A program made the translations under genes and the position numbers. A DNA stretch of 64,000 nt. Source: a bacterium (lineage in GTDB: Bacteria; Bacillota; Bacilli; Lactobacillales; Streptococcaceae). The notes below the pieces were generated by a model that had not been told where the DNA came from, did no database searches, and saw only the letters and a program-made list of their open reading frames with translations. Positions 1-9,025 of this stretch are shown here, piece after piece; the first letter of the stretch is position 1, and each line of letters begins with the position of its first letter. The DNA lies in the NCBI GenBank assembly GCA_905221435.1, contig CAJNDD010000003.1:1-64000 (forward strand), read 5' to 3'.

Positions 1-119
1 TCACGACCTGCCAGTACAATAGGGATTAATTTTTCTTGTACCTCTGTAGGAGTTACGAATTTCAACTCCTCCAAGGCCTCTACTATATAATTTTTAAATT
101 GAAATTTCTTAAATGACAT
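1..119 (-). CDS. DEAD-box RNA helicase, N-terminal 39 residues only (CshB-like)
   Basis: The minus strand encodes 39 residues starting at an ATG read from 119 and running off the left window edge. The peptide begins MSFKKFQF and contains a Q-motif-like stretch (an aromatic residue followed by TPTEVQ), which in DEAD-box helicases contacts the adenine of ATP. The next residues, IVLAGR, lead toward the Walker A region, which lies outside the window. A GAGG Shine-Dalgarno sequence and a TATAAT box lie just upstream. DEAD-box proteins of this type unwind structured RNA in ribosome assembly and mRNA decay. Family assignment is good; the exact paralogue is inference. Confidence 0.75.
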   Translation of the reverse strand, partial: MSFKKFQFKNYIVEALEELKFVTPTEVQEKLIPIVLAGR

Positions 120-142
120 ACTATCCTCGATTCTATTCTACT

Positions 143-148
143 ATTATA
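143..148 (-). promoter_or_regulatory. -10 box of the helicase gene
   Basis: The minus strand reads TATAAT about 24 nt before the helicase ATG, in an AT-rich context. No convincing -35 box is visible. Confidence 0.4.
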
Positions 149-228
149 TATACCATAATTTGAGCTTTTTCAGTAGCCTAGCTTCTCTTAAAAACCTCTC
201 GCATACTAGCGGATTTCTATCTAAAACG

Positions 229-258
229 TAAAAAGAGAAGACCGAATTGGTCTTCTCT
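229..258 (-). terminator. Rho-independent terminator of the SHIRT surface protein gene
   Basis: A perfect 10-bp stem (AGAGAAGACC / GGTCTTCTCT) with a short AT loop is followed on the minus strand by a T run. It lies about 100 nt past the stop codon of the gene at 355. Confidence 0.85.
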
Positions 259-354
259 AAGCATTAACCCTTTTGACTCAGATACACTTAACAAAAAGTC
301 AACTACTTGCTTACAATCTTATAAAAGTCGAAAGCTACTAGATAACATCAATGC

Positions 355-3300
355 TTAATCATCTTTACGTTTACGATTGATGAGCAATACTCCAAAACCG
401 GCAAGAGTAGAACTTGCTATCAATTCCGTCAGTGAGAAAGGAGAAATACTACCTGTATTTGGTAAGGTCGCTTGTTTAGTCTTATCTCCTGCAGGAGTTG
501 GAACAGCTGGCTTAGCATTTGAAACAAGTTTGCTTTCAGGCTTCTTCTCTAACTGATCCGTTTGTACTTTAGCTGCTGAATCAGCCTCTTGAGTTGGCTT
601 CGCTTCTGGAGTCACTGGTGGAACCGGACTTGGCTGTGGTTGCAGTTGCGGCGCTGGTTCCGATTGCGCACTAGGAGCTTGCTTGGCTTCAAAGGTCCAC
701 TTACCTACGAAGGTCAAACTTGTTCCCTCTTCCACTTTTTCGTAACCAGCGAATTTCCAAGTACCATTTGCAACAGCAACTTCTACAGGCATCGGTGCTT
801 CTGGAACAAAAGCAATCGCTGCAGAAGAACTTGTAGTATATGTTCCACTTTGTGGAAGTAAGCTCAATACTTCTGCTGGCAAGTTCTTATCTGCTGTCAC
901 ACTTTCAAAGCTGTAAGTCACTTTATAGGTTTCAGTTACCGGTGCAGGCAAAATATTAACTGGTACGGAAACTTCAGTAGAAGAACCATCTGGATAATCA
1001 ACACGAACTGTACCGCTATAAGTACCTGGTTTTGTAGTATCTATTTGACCCACAGGCGTGATATCAACCACCTTAGTGCCAGCTGGAAGGCTTGACAAGT
1101 TCGTCACATTATCGGTCAAGTTTGGTTTGTCTCCAATCTTGATGATTTCTTCCGTTACCTGAGGCATATAAGTTTCAGCATTTGTCGGATTCGCCTTGAA
1201 TTCCCACTTCCCTACGAAGGCTATATTAGCTTTGTTGATAACAGCGCTAGCTATGTCGTAGCCCTTGAAGGTCCAGGTACCATTATTCACTTCGTCTGTA
1301 TAGTTCGTTTTCACTGGTTGTTTAGCTAAAACGCTTGTACCATCCATATAAGTAGCGATATCACTTGGTGTCCAGACTGCAATGTCTGCGGGGAGAACTT
1401 TACCTGCTGTTGCGCTCTCGAAACTGTATGTCGCTTGGTACTTATTAGGCGCAAATTCCCACTGACCAATAAAAGCAACATCTGCCTTATTAACCACAGC
1501 ACCAGCTGGAATATACCTCTTGAAGGTCCATATACCATCGTTCACATCATCTATGTAAGTGGTTTGGATTGGTTGCTTAGCCAAAACTGCAACACCATTC
1601 AGATAGGTCGCACTATCGCTTGGAGTCAAGGATGTGATAGCTGCTGGAAGATTTTTCCCAGCAGTCGCACTTTCAAATCGGTAACCTGCTTGATACTGGT
1701 TTACCTTAAATTCCCATTTGCCTACAAAATTCACATTTGCCTTATTCACGACCGCACTATCTGCAGCATAGCCCTTGAAGGTCCATACACCGTCATTCAC
1801 TGTATCTGTATAAGTCGTTTGAACGGGTTGTTTGGCTGAAACTGCTGCGCCATTCACATAAGTTGTACTATCATTTGGAGATAAGGCCGTGATAGCTGCT
1901 GGGAGATCTTTCCCAGCAGTCGCACTTTCGAATCGGTAAGCTACTTGATACTGATTCGCCTTAAACTCCCACTTACCAATGAAAGCTAGATCAACCTTTT
2001 TCACAGTCTTACTCTTAGCATCGTAACCGACAAAAGTCCAGATACCGTCGTTCACATCATCTGTGTACGTCGTTGTAGTTAGCTCTTCTGGTAGAACTTT
2101 TTGTGTATTGTAGTAAGTTGAGGTGTCTTTTGGTGTTTTCTTCTGGATAAAGTCAGGTAAAGAAAGGCCAGTCGTCCCACTTTCAAAACGATAGCTTACA
2201 TGGTGCGGTCTAGGCGTTACTTCCCATATACCAGTATATATCACGCGCTTGCCATCAAAAGTCGCATTCTTGTGATCATATCCCTTGAAGGTCCATATGT
2301 AATCTTTTTCGGCTTCTTCTACTGATTCTTTAGCCGGTTGTTTGGCTACAATTGTGTCACCAATCTTGTAAGAGGCCTCATCTTTCGGAAGCATGTCCAA
2401 GATACTTTGTGGCAATGGAACACCTGATTTAGATGATTTGAATACATATTCTGGATTAGGAGTGGGGGCCCATCTTCCAACAAAAGTCCGTCTTCCTACT
2501 CCAATAATGACTTTTTCTTTATCATATCCTTCGAACTTCCAAGTCACCTTATTTGCTCTATCAACATGAGTTGTTTCACTTGGTTGCTCAGCATCTACTT
2601 CTGTAAGAAACAGATCGCCCATCTTATAATCAGTTGGATTTTTCGGAGTCAGCTTGGCGATATAATCTGGTAATGCAATCTCAGGATTGGTTGACTGGAA
2701 CTCATAGTCGACACCATTTGGCTCAAAGCTCCACGTTCCAGTGATGGTTTTGACTTTCGTTCCTGCAATAGCTTTTCCATATTTAGCTGTATCAAAACCA
2801 TGGAAAGTCCAAGTACCAGTTGGAACACTTACTGTAGTTGTCCCAAGTTGAATCACATCTTTGTAATCGTCCGCTTGAGCTACAAATTCACTAGCAGCTG
2901 GAAGCATTGAGCGAATCTTATTGGGCAGAGGATAGATTGGAGTTGAGTTCTTAAATTTGTATTCTACTCTGTAAGTAGTATCAGTCTGTTTTGCAGAATC
3001 CTCAGACAATTTTCCTTTAGAGGAAGTGTCTCCAGACTCTGCTTCTTTTGAAGGAATCTTATCCTTTCCTAAGATCACTTTTGAATTCTTATTACGAAGT
3101 CCCGAATTAACGAATGTTACCAGATTTCGGTAAACTTTATCAATTTCTTCTTGCTTTGTCGCAGTTTGAAGTAGGCTATCAGCCGCTGTCATCAAATCAT
3201 TAAGGATTTCTACACTCTCATCTGTTTTCCTTGAAAAATCCTTATTGCGCAACTCTTTGAGATAGTTTTCTAAAGCACTCTTCTTCAGACTAACGTTTGC

Positions 3301-3705
3301 AGAGGGCAGCTGGGCAGCTCCTTCTGTGGATGGCTGAGCCATTTCAGCAGCTGGTTGAGAATTTCTAAGAGCAGTTGAATCTGTCGCTTGGCTTGTCCCT
3401 GTCACAGTAGGGGTGGCAGACTTTAAGGGAGCTCGATTGTCCTCTTTAGTATCTACTGACACTGATGCAGAAGCCTTCGTTGAAGTTGTCTCTTGATTTT
3501 CTACTTTTGTTGCTTCAGACGCTCCTTCTGAGGCTTGATTGTCTGACTTATTTCCCACTTGTGCTGTAGATTCGAGCTCATCTGCGTGAACTGTTTGGTC
3601 CACTCCAATCGCAGTGGGTGCAAACAAAAATCCAATCGCAAGGGACACAGTAGCTACTGATAATTTTCGGATTGAATATTTTATCTTTCTATCCTGAAAA
3701 GACAT
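355..3705 (-). CDS. LPXTG cell-wall-anchored adhesin with SHIRT-type repeats and a Rib-like domain
   Basis: A 1116-residue surface protein. It has a YSIRK signal peptide (residues about 8-35), a Ser/Thr/Ala-rich low-complexity stretch to about 140, a helical segment, and then seven tandem repeats of about 85 residues (about 240-842) with the recurring pattern YRFES...LP...WTFKGY...FVGKWEF. A Rib/alpha-type domain (about 843-925), an eighth repeat, a Pro-rich wall-spanning region and LPNTG (1081-1085) with a hydrophobic tail and KRK follow. The repeats match the streptococcal SHIRT domain described for length-variable 'periscope' proteins such as Sgo0707. The repeats probably act as a rigid stalk projecting the N-terminal part. 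The N-terminal region is short for an adhesive head, and its ligand is unknown. It is monocistronic, with its own terminator. Confidence 0.85.
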   Translation of the reverse strand: MSFQDRKIKYSIRKLSVATVSLAIGFLFAPTAIGVDQTVHADELESTAQVGNKSDNQASEGASEATKVENQETTSTKASASVSVDTKEDNRAPLKSATPTVTGTSQATDSTALRNSQPAAEMAQPSTEGAAQLPSANVSLKKSALENYLKELRNKDFSRKTDESVEILNDLMTAADSLLQTATKQEEIDKVYRNLVTFVNSGLRNKNSKVILGKDKIPSKEAESGDTSSKGKLSEDSAKQTDTTYRVEYKFKNSTPIYPLPNKIRSMLPAASEFVAQADDYKDVIQLGTTTVSVPTGTWTFHGFDTAKYGKAIAGTKVKTITGTWSFEPNGVDYEFQSTNPEIALPDYIAKLTPKNPTDYKMGDLFLTEVDAEQPSETTHVDRANKVTWKFEGYDKEKVIIGVGRRTFVGRWAPTPNPEYVFKSSKSGVPLPQSILDMLPKDEASYKIGDTIVAKQPAKESVEEAEKDYIWTFKGYDHKNATFDGKRVIYTGIWEVTPRPHHVSYRFESGTTGLSLPDFIQKKTPKDTSTYYNTQKVLPEELTTTTYTDDVNDGIWTFVGYDAKSKTVKKVDLAFIGKWEFKANQYQVAYRFESATAGKDLPAAITALSPNDSTTYVNGAAVSAKQPVQTTYTDTVNDGVWTFKGYAADSAVVNKANVNFVGKWEFKVNQYQAGYRFESATAGKNLPAAITSLTPSDSATYLNGVAVLAKQPIQTTYIDDVNDGIWTFKRYIPAGAVVNKADVAFIGQWEFAPNKYQATYSFESATAGKVLPADIAVWTPSDIATYMDGTSVLAKQPVKTNYTDEVNNGTWTFKGYDIASAVINKANIAFVGKWEFKANPTNAETYMPQVTEEIIKIGDKPNLTDNVTNLSSLPAGTKVVDITPVGQIDTTKPGTYSGTVRVDYPDGSSTEVSVPVNILPAPVTETYKVTYSFESVTADKNLPAEVLSLLPQSGTYTTSSSAAIAFVPEAPMPVEVAVANGTWKFAGYEKVEEGTSLTFVGKWTFEAKQAPSAQSEPAPQLQPQPSPVPPVTPEAKPTQEADSAAKVQTDQLEKKPESKLVSNAKPAVPTPAGDKTKQATLPNTGSISPFSLTELIASSTLAGFGVLLINRKRKDD
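1180..2199 (-). repeat. Four high-identity 255-bp tandem SHIRT-coding repeats
   Basis: Repeats 4-7 of the surface protein are exactly 85 codons each (1945-2199, 1690-1944, 1435-1689, 1180-1434) and share long stretches such as RFESATAGK and NDG(V/I)WTFK. The other copies (about 2200-2980 and about 690-930) are more diverged. The in-frame high-identity units are prone to gain or loss by recombination, which would change protein length. Confidence 0.8.
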
Positions 3706-4258
3706 TTCAGTTCTCCTTCTATTTTATACCTTTTATTCTACCACAAACAACTGATATTAGCGACTTTTTACTATAGTTCTCCAAGATCTTAGCAGCTAAT
3801 ATTTTTTTCCATAATATACAAATATTTGAAGAATTTATTCTCTAAAACAACTGAATTAGGAATTTCGAGTTCTATTAGAAAGATAAAGGCGAGCATGAAT
3901 TCTATCAAGATTATCACTACCTAATCAGTCAGAATGAAAGATCGTGATATCATCATTATAGACATCATGAGAAACAAGTTGACAGGAGCTCTGTCCCCCC
4001 TTTGGCATGATGCATGTGAAGAAATAGAATCCTAAAAAGCTTTTAAATCTTTCTATTTCTAATCGCCAAGCTAGAAAGCACTACTGCTATCTGCAAATGA
4101 ATCACATAGCATATTGAACACTTCACAACTCTGAAAACTTTCAGAAATATATTTTCATTTTTATGCATCAAAAAGAGAGAACAAATTCTATTCTCCCCTG
4201 ATGCTAGTTTCTCATTACACCCTATGAATTTAAAAAAACTTATACTAAAATCGATAAA
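3706..4258. other. Gene-free 553-bp stretch between two minus-strand transcripts
   Basis: I see no convincing gene here. It contains a weak extended -10 (TGGTAGAAT, around 3735-3743) for the surface protein gene and the terminator of the obgE operon near its other end. The remainder is AT-rich without recognisable coding potential. Confidence 0.5.
4168..4197 (-). terminator. Terminator of the obgE operon
   Basis: The minus strand folds GGGAGAA / TTCTCTC around a 9-nt loop and continues into TTTTT, about 60 nt past the stop codon of the small gene at 4259. Confidence 0.7.
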
Positions 4259-4432
4259 TCATTTTTCTTCTCTATCGGCCTTCTCATTATCTTTTTTTTC
4301 TCGTGCCAATCTAAGAGCACGTTTGGGATTGAGACGATTGAACAATTCTTCTAGTTTCTTTTCATTCCACACATCTGCTGCAGAAACAAAATTTCCATCT
4401 GCATCTCGGAATGATATCGGTTTATCTCCCAT
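4259..4432 (-). CDS. Small conserved hypothetical protein downstream of obgE (57 aa)
   Basis: A 57-residue ORF with a good Shine-Dalgarno (GGAG, overlapping the obgE stop region) begins MGDKPISFRDADGNF, is charged and helix-rich in its second half (NEKKLEELFNRLNPKRALRLAREKK) and ends in basic and acidic residues. It sits 9 nt after obgE and is evidently co-transcribed with it. I recognise it only as a small protein that accompanies obgE in streptococci. No domain of known function is apparent. Its basic helical tail would fit nucleic-acid or ribosome association, but that is speculation. Confidence 0.7.
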   Translation of the reverse strand: MGDKPISFRDADGNFVSAADVWNEKKLEELFNRLNPKRALRLAREKKDNEKADREEK

Positions 4433-4441
4433 ATCAATCTC

Positions 4442-5752
4442 CTAGTCTACAAATTCAAACTCAAATTTACCGATTCGGACCAAGTCTCCATCCTTAGCTC
4501 CACGTGCACGAAGGGCTTCGTCAACCCCCATACCACGTAACTGACGAGCAAACTTCATGACAGACTCATCACGGTCAAAGTTGGTCATGTTAAAGAGTTT
4601 CATGAGTTTTTCACCAGAAAGCACCCATGTCGCATCGTCATCACGACTAATTTCAAAGGCTTTTTCTTCCTCGTCAAAGCCGTAGTACGCCTCTTCTTCC
4701 ATATCGGATTCATCATAGATTGGGAATTCTGGAGTCTTATCTAACAATTCAGCTGTAGCGTCCAAAAGTGTCGCCAACCCTTGTTTGGTCAACCCAGAAA
4801 TAGGGAAGATAGCTGGAAGTTCCTCAAACTCGTCGTAGTTTGCTGCCAACTTTTCCTTAAAAGTTTTCAGATTTTCCTGACTTTCAGGCATATCCATCTT
4901 GTTGGCTACGATAATCTGCGGACGCTCCATGAGACGAAGGTTGTAGGATTCTAATTCCTTATTGATAGCAAGGTAATCCTCGTAAGGATCACGTCCTTCG
5001 CTAGCAGACATATCGATGACATGGAGGATAACTCGTGTACGTTCAATATGACGGAGAAACTGGGTTCCAAGACCAACACCTTGACTGGCCCCTTCAATCA
5101 AACCTGGAAGATCTGCTACTGCAAAAGATTCGCCTGACTGCGTACGAACCATACCTAGATTTGGCACAATCGTTGTAAAATGATAAGCACCGATTTTTGG
5201 TTTCGCTGAAGTGATGACACTAAGCAGAGTTGACTTTCCAACCGATGGGAAACCGACCAAGCCAACATCCGCCAAGATTTTCAGTTCTAGTTGCAACTCA
5301 CGTTCTTGACCTGGTTCTCCATTCTCAGAGATTTCAGGTGCAGGATTTTTGGGAGTCGCAAAACGGATGTTTCCTCGGCCGCCTCGACCACCATGAGCTA
5401 CGATAAATTCTTGACCATGCTCAATCAAGTCTGTAATGACTTTACCTGTCTCTGCATCACGTACAGTAGTTCCCTGTGGTACGCGAACACGAAGGTCCTC
5501 TGCACCACGTCCGTGCATTCCTTTGGTCATCCCTTTTTCACCGGAATCAGCCTTGAAATGACGGTTATAGCGGAAATCCATCAAGGTACGCAAGCCTTCG
5601 TCCACAACGAAAACGACGTTACCTCCACGTCCACCATCACCACCCCAAGGACCGCCATTCGGGACATATTTTTCACGGCGAAAGGCGACCATGCCATCGC
5701 CACCATTACCAGCCTTGACCTTAATCTTGGCTGTATCTAAAAACATACTCAT
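4442..5752 (-). CDS. obgE: GTPase Obg/CgtA
   Basis: A 436-residue protein with the complete Obg architecture. The glycine-rich Obg fold (1-158) carries the GGxGGxG-type runs ([22 protein letters not shown]). The G domain shows G1 [10 protein letters not shown]3 DLPGLIEGA and G4 NKMD, and the C-terminal OCT domain (about 360-436) ends FEFEFVD. Obg is an essential ribosome-associated GTPase involved in 50S assembly and stress signalling. Length and start are standard. It is the penultimate gene of a minus-strand run that includes the glycolipid transferases and small membrane proteins. Confidence 0.97.
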   Translation of the reverse strand: MSMFLDTAKIKVKAGNGGDGMVAFRREKYVPNGGPWGGDGGRGGNVVFVVDEGLRTLMDFRYNRHFKADSGEKGMTKGMHGRGAEDLRVRVPQGTTVRDAETGKVITDLIEHGQEFIVAHGGRGGRGNIRFATPKNPAPEISENGEPGQERELQLELKILADVGLVGFPSVGKSTLLSVITSAKPKIGAYHFTTIVPNLGMVRTQSGESFAVADLPGLIEGASQGVGLGTQFLRHIERTRVILHVIDMSASEGRDPYEDYLAINKELESYNLRLMERPQIIVANKMDMPESQENLKTFKEKLAANYDEFEELPAIFPISGLTKQGLATLLDATAELLDKTPEFPIYDESDMEEEAYYGFDEEEKAFEISRDDDATWVLSGEKLMKLFNMTNFDRDESVMKFARQLRGMGVDEALRARGAKDGDLVRIGKFEFEFVD

Positions 5753-5820
5753 ATTTTCTTCTCGCTTTAAAAAGGCTGGGAAATCCCAGTCACTAAATAA
5801 TCCTGATTTATCATCAAGCT

Positions 5821-5955
5821 TTATAGATTACTCAACGCACCTATTGCTGTCGCAAAAATACCAAGTAAACTTGCAAGTAACATGACAATAACAATTAATA
5901 ATGTTAATTTTTCAAACAATGTTTTTTTACGTTTTCTATCGTCTCCGAAAGCCAT
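5821..5955 (-). CDS. DUF4044 small membrane protein (44 aa)
   Basis: A 44-residue ORF: basic N-terminus [16 protein letters not shown] followed by one hydrophobic helix ([25 protein letters not shown]). This composition and the conserved FEKxTLxxVIVML stretch match the DUF4044 family of tiny streptococcal membrane proteins. It has an AGGAG Shine-Dalgarno and lies between the PspC-like gene and obgE. Function is unknown. A short hairpin (CTGGG/CCCAG near 5776-5790) separates it from obgE. Confidence 0.8.
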   Translation of the reverse strand: MAFGDDRKRKKTLFEKLTLLIVIVMLLASLLGIFATAIGALSNL

Positions 5956-5985
5956 AGCCTCTCCTTTTAACCTTATACTTCTAAT

Positions 5986-6177
5986 TTAATATTCTGTCGA
6001 AACTGGAGCAATTGCCCATAAAATAATATATGCTACTACCCCTGCTCCATAACAAAAGGCAAGAACACCCCAAATCACACGAACAATGGTGGGATCAATA
6101 TCGAAATAGTGGGCTACTCCTGCGCAAACACCACCAATTTTTTGGTCTCTTCCACTTCTCATAAATTTTTTCGCCAT
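5986..6177 (-). CDS. PspC-domain small membrane protein (63 aa)
   Basis: A 63-residue protein with the PspC domain signature: RSGRDQKIGGVCAGVAHYFD, then DPTIVRVIWG and a hydrophobic helix with the sequence YIILWAIAP. PspC-type proteins are small inner-membrane proteins related to phage-shock and envelope-stress responses. In Firmicutes the role is not well defined. It lies 22 nt after the glycosyltransferase at 6200-7516 and is probably co-transcribed with the glycolipid genes, which would fit a membrane-homeostasis role. Confidence 0.85.
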   Translation of the reverse strand: MAKKFMRSGRDQKIGGVCAGVAHYFDIDPTIVRVIWGVLAFCYGAGVVAYIILWAIAPVSTEY

Positions 6178-6199
6178 CTTTTATTCTCCTATATTTTTA

Positions 6200-7516
6200 C
6201 TAATCTCTCCAGTAATCCCGGATGCTAGACAACTGCTTTTTAGAAGCCTTTAATATTCGTTTAGACTCCTTAACTGGAGCCGAAACAGCCTGCTGGGGTA
6301 GGTAAAGAACTGTCTTCAGAAATCGCTGTGTCATAGGCTCATCTCCACGTAGTTCCTGCTCAAATTGATTTGAAATCATCGCATCAAGGTAAAACTCATG
6401 AACTCGCTTCCCAAAATTTTCAGCCGAAATCTCGTACAACTTATCCGCTAACTTTTGTTCAGACATATCAGGAGTAGCAATCAAGGCTTCGAGGATAGCT
6501 CCTGCAAGCTCTCGTTCTCCATAGTAGAGGGTCCCAAACATTTTATCATTGATCAGATTTTCAAGATAGGGATTGCCATGAGCAATGACAGGCGTTCCAC
6601 TGGCTAGACTTTCTAGATAAGTTAATCCCTGAGTTTCACTCGTAGAGGCAGAGATGAAGAAATCTGCAGCCTTATAGTATAAGGCTGTCTCACTTGGAGC
6701 AATCATACCTGTAAAAATAACATGTTTTTGTATGTTTAATTTCCCTGCTTGCTCTTTCAGACTGTCCAGATAAGGGCCATCTCCAGCAACAACCAACTTC
6801 ACCTTATCTTCTTCTTTCAATACCTCAGCGAAGGCATTTAGAACTGCTTGGATATTCTTCTCAAAGGAGATACGAGAAAGACTCAGCAGCATTTTCTCGC
6901 CTTCCTGAATACCTAACTTCGAACGAAGCTCTTGTAAGTTTTCCTCTTTGATCTCAGGTCGTTCAAACTTAGCCAGCTCAATTCCAGTTGGGATGACACG
7001 CTTTTCAACCTTGACTTTGTATTTAGATAAAAGGTCACGAACAATCTCACTTGGGCAAATCACACCATCTACATCATGAAGGAAGCCACGCACCAAATAT
7101 TTTACCATACTCGGACGAATTAGCATGCCCTTAGCAATATAATGCACATAGTCTTCATACTGGGTATGGTAGGTATGAATAACTGGAATTTTCAATTCTC
7201 TCGCAATCCAAATCCCTAACAAACCTAGTGAAAATTCTGTCTGGGTATGAATGATGTCAAGTTGATACTGCTTGGCAATTTCAAGCGCCTTTGTAAAACC
7301 TCGGTAGGCAAATCGTCGATCCTTAAATGCAAAGAAAGGAACACTCGGAATTCGGATAATTTGCCAATCCTCGTAGCGATTCACGTCTTTATCAGTTGTT
7401 GTAAAGATAAAAACTGCATGCCCCTGCTTTTCAAGCTCAGTTTTCAAAGTCCGAATACTAGTCGCAACCCCGGAAACTTGAGGGAAATAGGTATCTGTAA
7501 ATAAACCAATTCTCAT
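6200..7516 (-). CDS. Glycosyltransferase family 4, probable glucosyl-diacylglycerol synthase
   Basis: A 438-residue GT-B glycosyltransferase: N-terminal Rossmann half starting MRIGLFTDTYFPQVSGVATSIRTL, C-terminal half with LSLSRISFEKNIQAVLNAF, VVAGDGPYLDSL and the EX7E-type nucleotide-sugar motif SETQGLTYLESLASG. It lies 8 nt after cpoA, and in pneumococci this pair makes membrane glycolipids: this enzyme adds glucose to diacylglycerol and CpoA adds the next sugar. The C-terminal basic, amphipathic segment (KESKRILKASKKQLSSIRDYW) would fit peripheral membrane binding. The donor and acceptor are inferred from known pneumococcal orthologues, not read from the sequence. Confidence 0.88.
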   Translation of the reverse strand: MRIGLFTDTYFPQVSGVATSIRTLKTELEKQGHAVFIFTTTDKDVNRYEDWQIIRIPSVPFFAFKDRRFAYRGFTKALEIAKQYQLDIIHTQTEFSLGLLGIWIARELKIPVIHTYHTQYEDYVHYIAKGMLIRPSMVKYLVRGFLHDVDGVICPSEIVRDLLSKYKVKVEKRVIPTGIELAKFERPEIKEENLQELRSKLGIQEGEKMLLSLSRISFEKNIQAVLNAFAEVLKEEDKVKLVVAGDGPYLDSLKEQAGKLNIQKHVIFTGMIAPSETALYYKAADFFISASTSETQGLTYLESLASGTPVIAHGNPYLENLINDKMFGTLYYGERELAGAILEALIATPDMSEQKLADKLYEISAENFGKRVHEFYLDAMISNQFEQELRGDEPMTQRFLKTVLYLPQQAVSAPVKESKRILKASKKQLSSIRDYWRD

Positions 7517-7524
7517 AAATTACC

Positions 7525-8568
7525 TCACTTTTTGCCCAAAGCAGCCTGTTCTCGATAAAATTTTAGCCAGATTTCCAACAAATGCTCCTCGGAGTACTCT
7601 TTGGAGATCTCACGAGCTTTTTCTTTCAAGTCTTTTAAAGCTTCAGGGTCATTCTTGTATTCTAGGATTGCTTCTCTCATCTCGGAAACATCACTTGTTG
7701 CACGATAATTCCCTTCAAGGATGACCTTGTATAGATCTAAATCCCTCAACATAATCGGTGCTTCACAGCTAGCTGCCTCTAAGATAGTCATAGGAAATAA
7801 TTCATTGTAACTTGGTAGCAAGAACAAATCTGCTAAAGCATAGAACTCACGCATCCGCTCTGGCGGAACAATACCTGGGAAAATAAGATTTTTGGGTGGA
7901 TTGTCCATAATCTTCTTATAGCGTTCATAACCATCTGTCATCCCACCAAATGAAAAACCACCTGCCCAGATAAAGGTAATTTCTGGCAATTCCTCAGCTA
8001 GGCGGATAAAGTCATCTATCCCTTTTCGTTTCTGAACTTGACCTGCACCGACTACGACAAACTGATTTTCCACGAGATCCATTTCCTTACGAAGTTGAGC
8101 AACTTGTTCAGCTGGCAATGGATGCCATTTTTCTTTGTTTACAAAATTTGGGATGTAAGTTACTTTTTCACGCGGAATACCAGCAGCTACCAAATCCTCG
8201 ATAAACATGGGATTGACCACGACCAAGTGTTCCATTCGGTTGTAAAAGGAAAAAACATAGCGTTTGATAATTCCCTTTAGGAAAAATGGAATCTTCAAAC
8301 TCCCCTCAAGCGTATCAGGTAAGAAATGCACATAGCCAATTTTTCTCCCAGAGCGTTTCTTTTGGAAAGTAGATAAATAATAAGGGAAATCAATCGTGTG
8401 AAAGTGGGTTACATCTGCCTCTACAGGAAGATTCTCCGTAACAATCAACTGGTCTTTGGCATCTCGATGTAGAAGGCGTACCAACTCACGGTAGGCGCCT
8501 GATACTCCCTGACCAGCCACTTTTTCACTTGAACTTAGCATATTGACACGCAATTTTTCGTTTTCCAT
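7525..8568 (-). CDS. cpoA: Glycosyltransferase CpoA (galactosyl-glucosyl-diacylglycerol synthesis)
   Basis: A family 4 glycosyltransferase of 347 residues if it starts at MENEKLRVNMLSS. It has the VVGAGQVQKRKGIDDFIRLA hinge region and the donor-site motif NELFPMTILEAASC. CpoA adds the second sugar onto glucosyl-DAG in S. pneumoniae and was first found through beta-lactam resistance mutants. I chose the ATG at 8568 because the ATG three codons upstream lies inside a TATAAT box, and no Shine-Dalgarno precedes either. The chosen start is where transcription from that box would begin, so the mRNA may be leaderless. It is followed after 8 nt by the partner transferase. Confidence 0.9.
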   Translation of the reverse strand: MENEKLRVNMLSSSEKVAGQGVSGAYRELVRLLHRDAKDQLIVTENLPVEADVTHFHTIDFPYYLSTFQKKRSGRKIGYVHFLPDTLEGSLKIPFFLKGIIKRYVFSFYNRMEHLVVVNPMFIEDLVAAGIPREKVTYIPNFVNKEKWHPLPAEQVAQLRKEMDLVENQFVVVGAGQVQKRKGIDDFIRLAEELPEITFIWAGGFSFGGMTDGYERYKKIMDNPPKNLIFPGIVPPERMREFYALADLFLLPSYNELFPMTILEAASCEAPIMLRDLDLYKVILEGNYRATSDVSEMREAILEYKNDPEALKDLKEKAREISKEYSEEHLLEIWLKFYREQAALGKK

Positions 8569-8575
8569 ACCATTC

Positions 8576-8584
8576 ATTATACCA
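8576..8584 (-). promoter_or_regulatory. Extended -10 promoter directly abutting the cpoA start codon
   Basis: The minus strand reads TGGTATAAT, then seven bases, then the ATG of cpoA. The expected transcription start coincides with the A of the start codon. Confidence 0.6.
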
Positions 8585-8605
8585 TTTTATTTCCAGAAAA
8601 TCAGC

Positions 8606-8668
8606 AAAAGAAAGAAGAGACCAAAGGAAAAAGAAGGAGATTTCCTCATTTTCCAATCGTCTCTCACA
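8606..8668 (-). terminator. Possible terminator after the dnaG-rpoD-DUF59 genes
   Basis: Downstream of the DUF59 gene the minus strand has a long imperfect stem (GAGACGA ... TGGTCTC) with an inner GAGGAAATCTCC hairpin and a T/C-rich tail. The fold is imperfect, so this is tentative. Confidence 0.4.
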
Positions 8669-8681
8669 TTTTTCTTAGTCT

Positions 8682-9011
8682 TTATTTAATTCCTAGGGCG
8701 ATACGTGCGTATCGGCTCATTTTTTCAACCGTCCAAGCTGGATACCAGACCAATTTGACCTCGGTATTGGTCACCTCGGGCACCTCTGTCATCGCATCGT
8801 GTATCTGGTCTGTCAAAAGGTCAGCCAGTGGGCAGCCCATAGTTGTCAAGGTCATATCAATTTCAGTGTGACCTGTTTCACCATCAAAACGAATTTCATA
8901 AATCAATCCTAGGTTGACAATATCAATCCCCAACTCAGGGTCGATGACTTCTTCCAAGGCATTTAAAATGCGTGTTTTGATAGTTTCAATTTGCTCTTCT
9001 GTATAAGCCAT
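8682..9011 (-). CDS. DUF59 / MIP18-family Fe-S cluster assembly protein
   Basis: A small DUF59 (PaaD/SufT/MIP18-like) protein of 109 residues. It carries the family core EEVIDPELGIDIVNLGLIYEI, and the TTMGCPLADLL segment has the conserved cysteine. Family members help mature Fe-S proteins. The start is set at MAYTEEQ because GTGAGGA just upstream serves as the Shine-Dalgarno; the longer frame would begin at a GTG inside that site. It follows rpoD by 14 nt in the same direction, the usual streptococcal order dnaG-rpoD-DUF59-cpoA. Confidence 0.88.
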   Translation of the reverse strand: MAYTEEQIETIKTRILNALEEVIDPELGIDIVNLGLIYEIRFDGETGHTEIDMTLTTMGCPLADLLTDQIHDAMTEVPEVTNTEVKLVWYPAWTVEKMSRYARIALGIK

Positions 9012-9025
9012 GTCATTCCTCACTC

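Noticed and set aside
4224..4445. 73-residue plus-strand open frame near obgE
   Set aside because: It is antisense to the small obgE-linked gene at 4259-4432, which has a proper ribosome site and typical protein composition.
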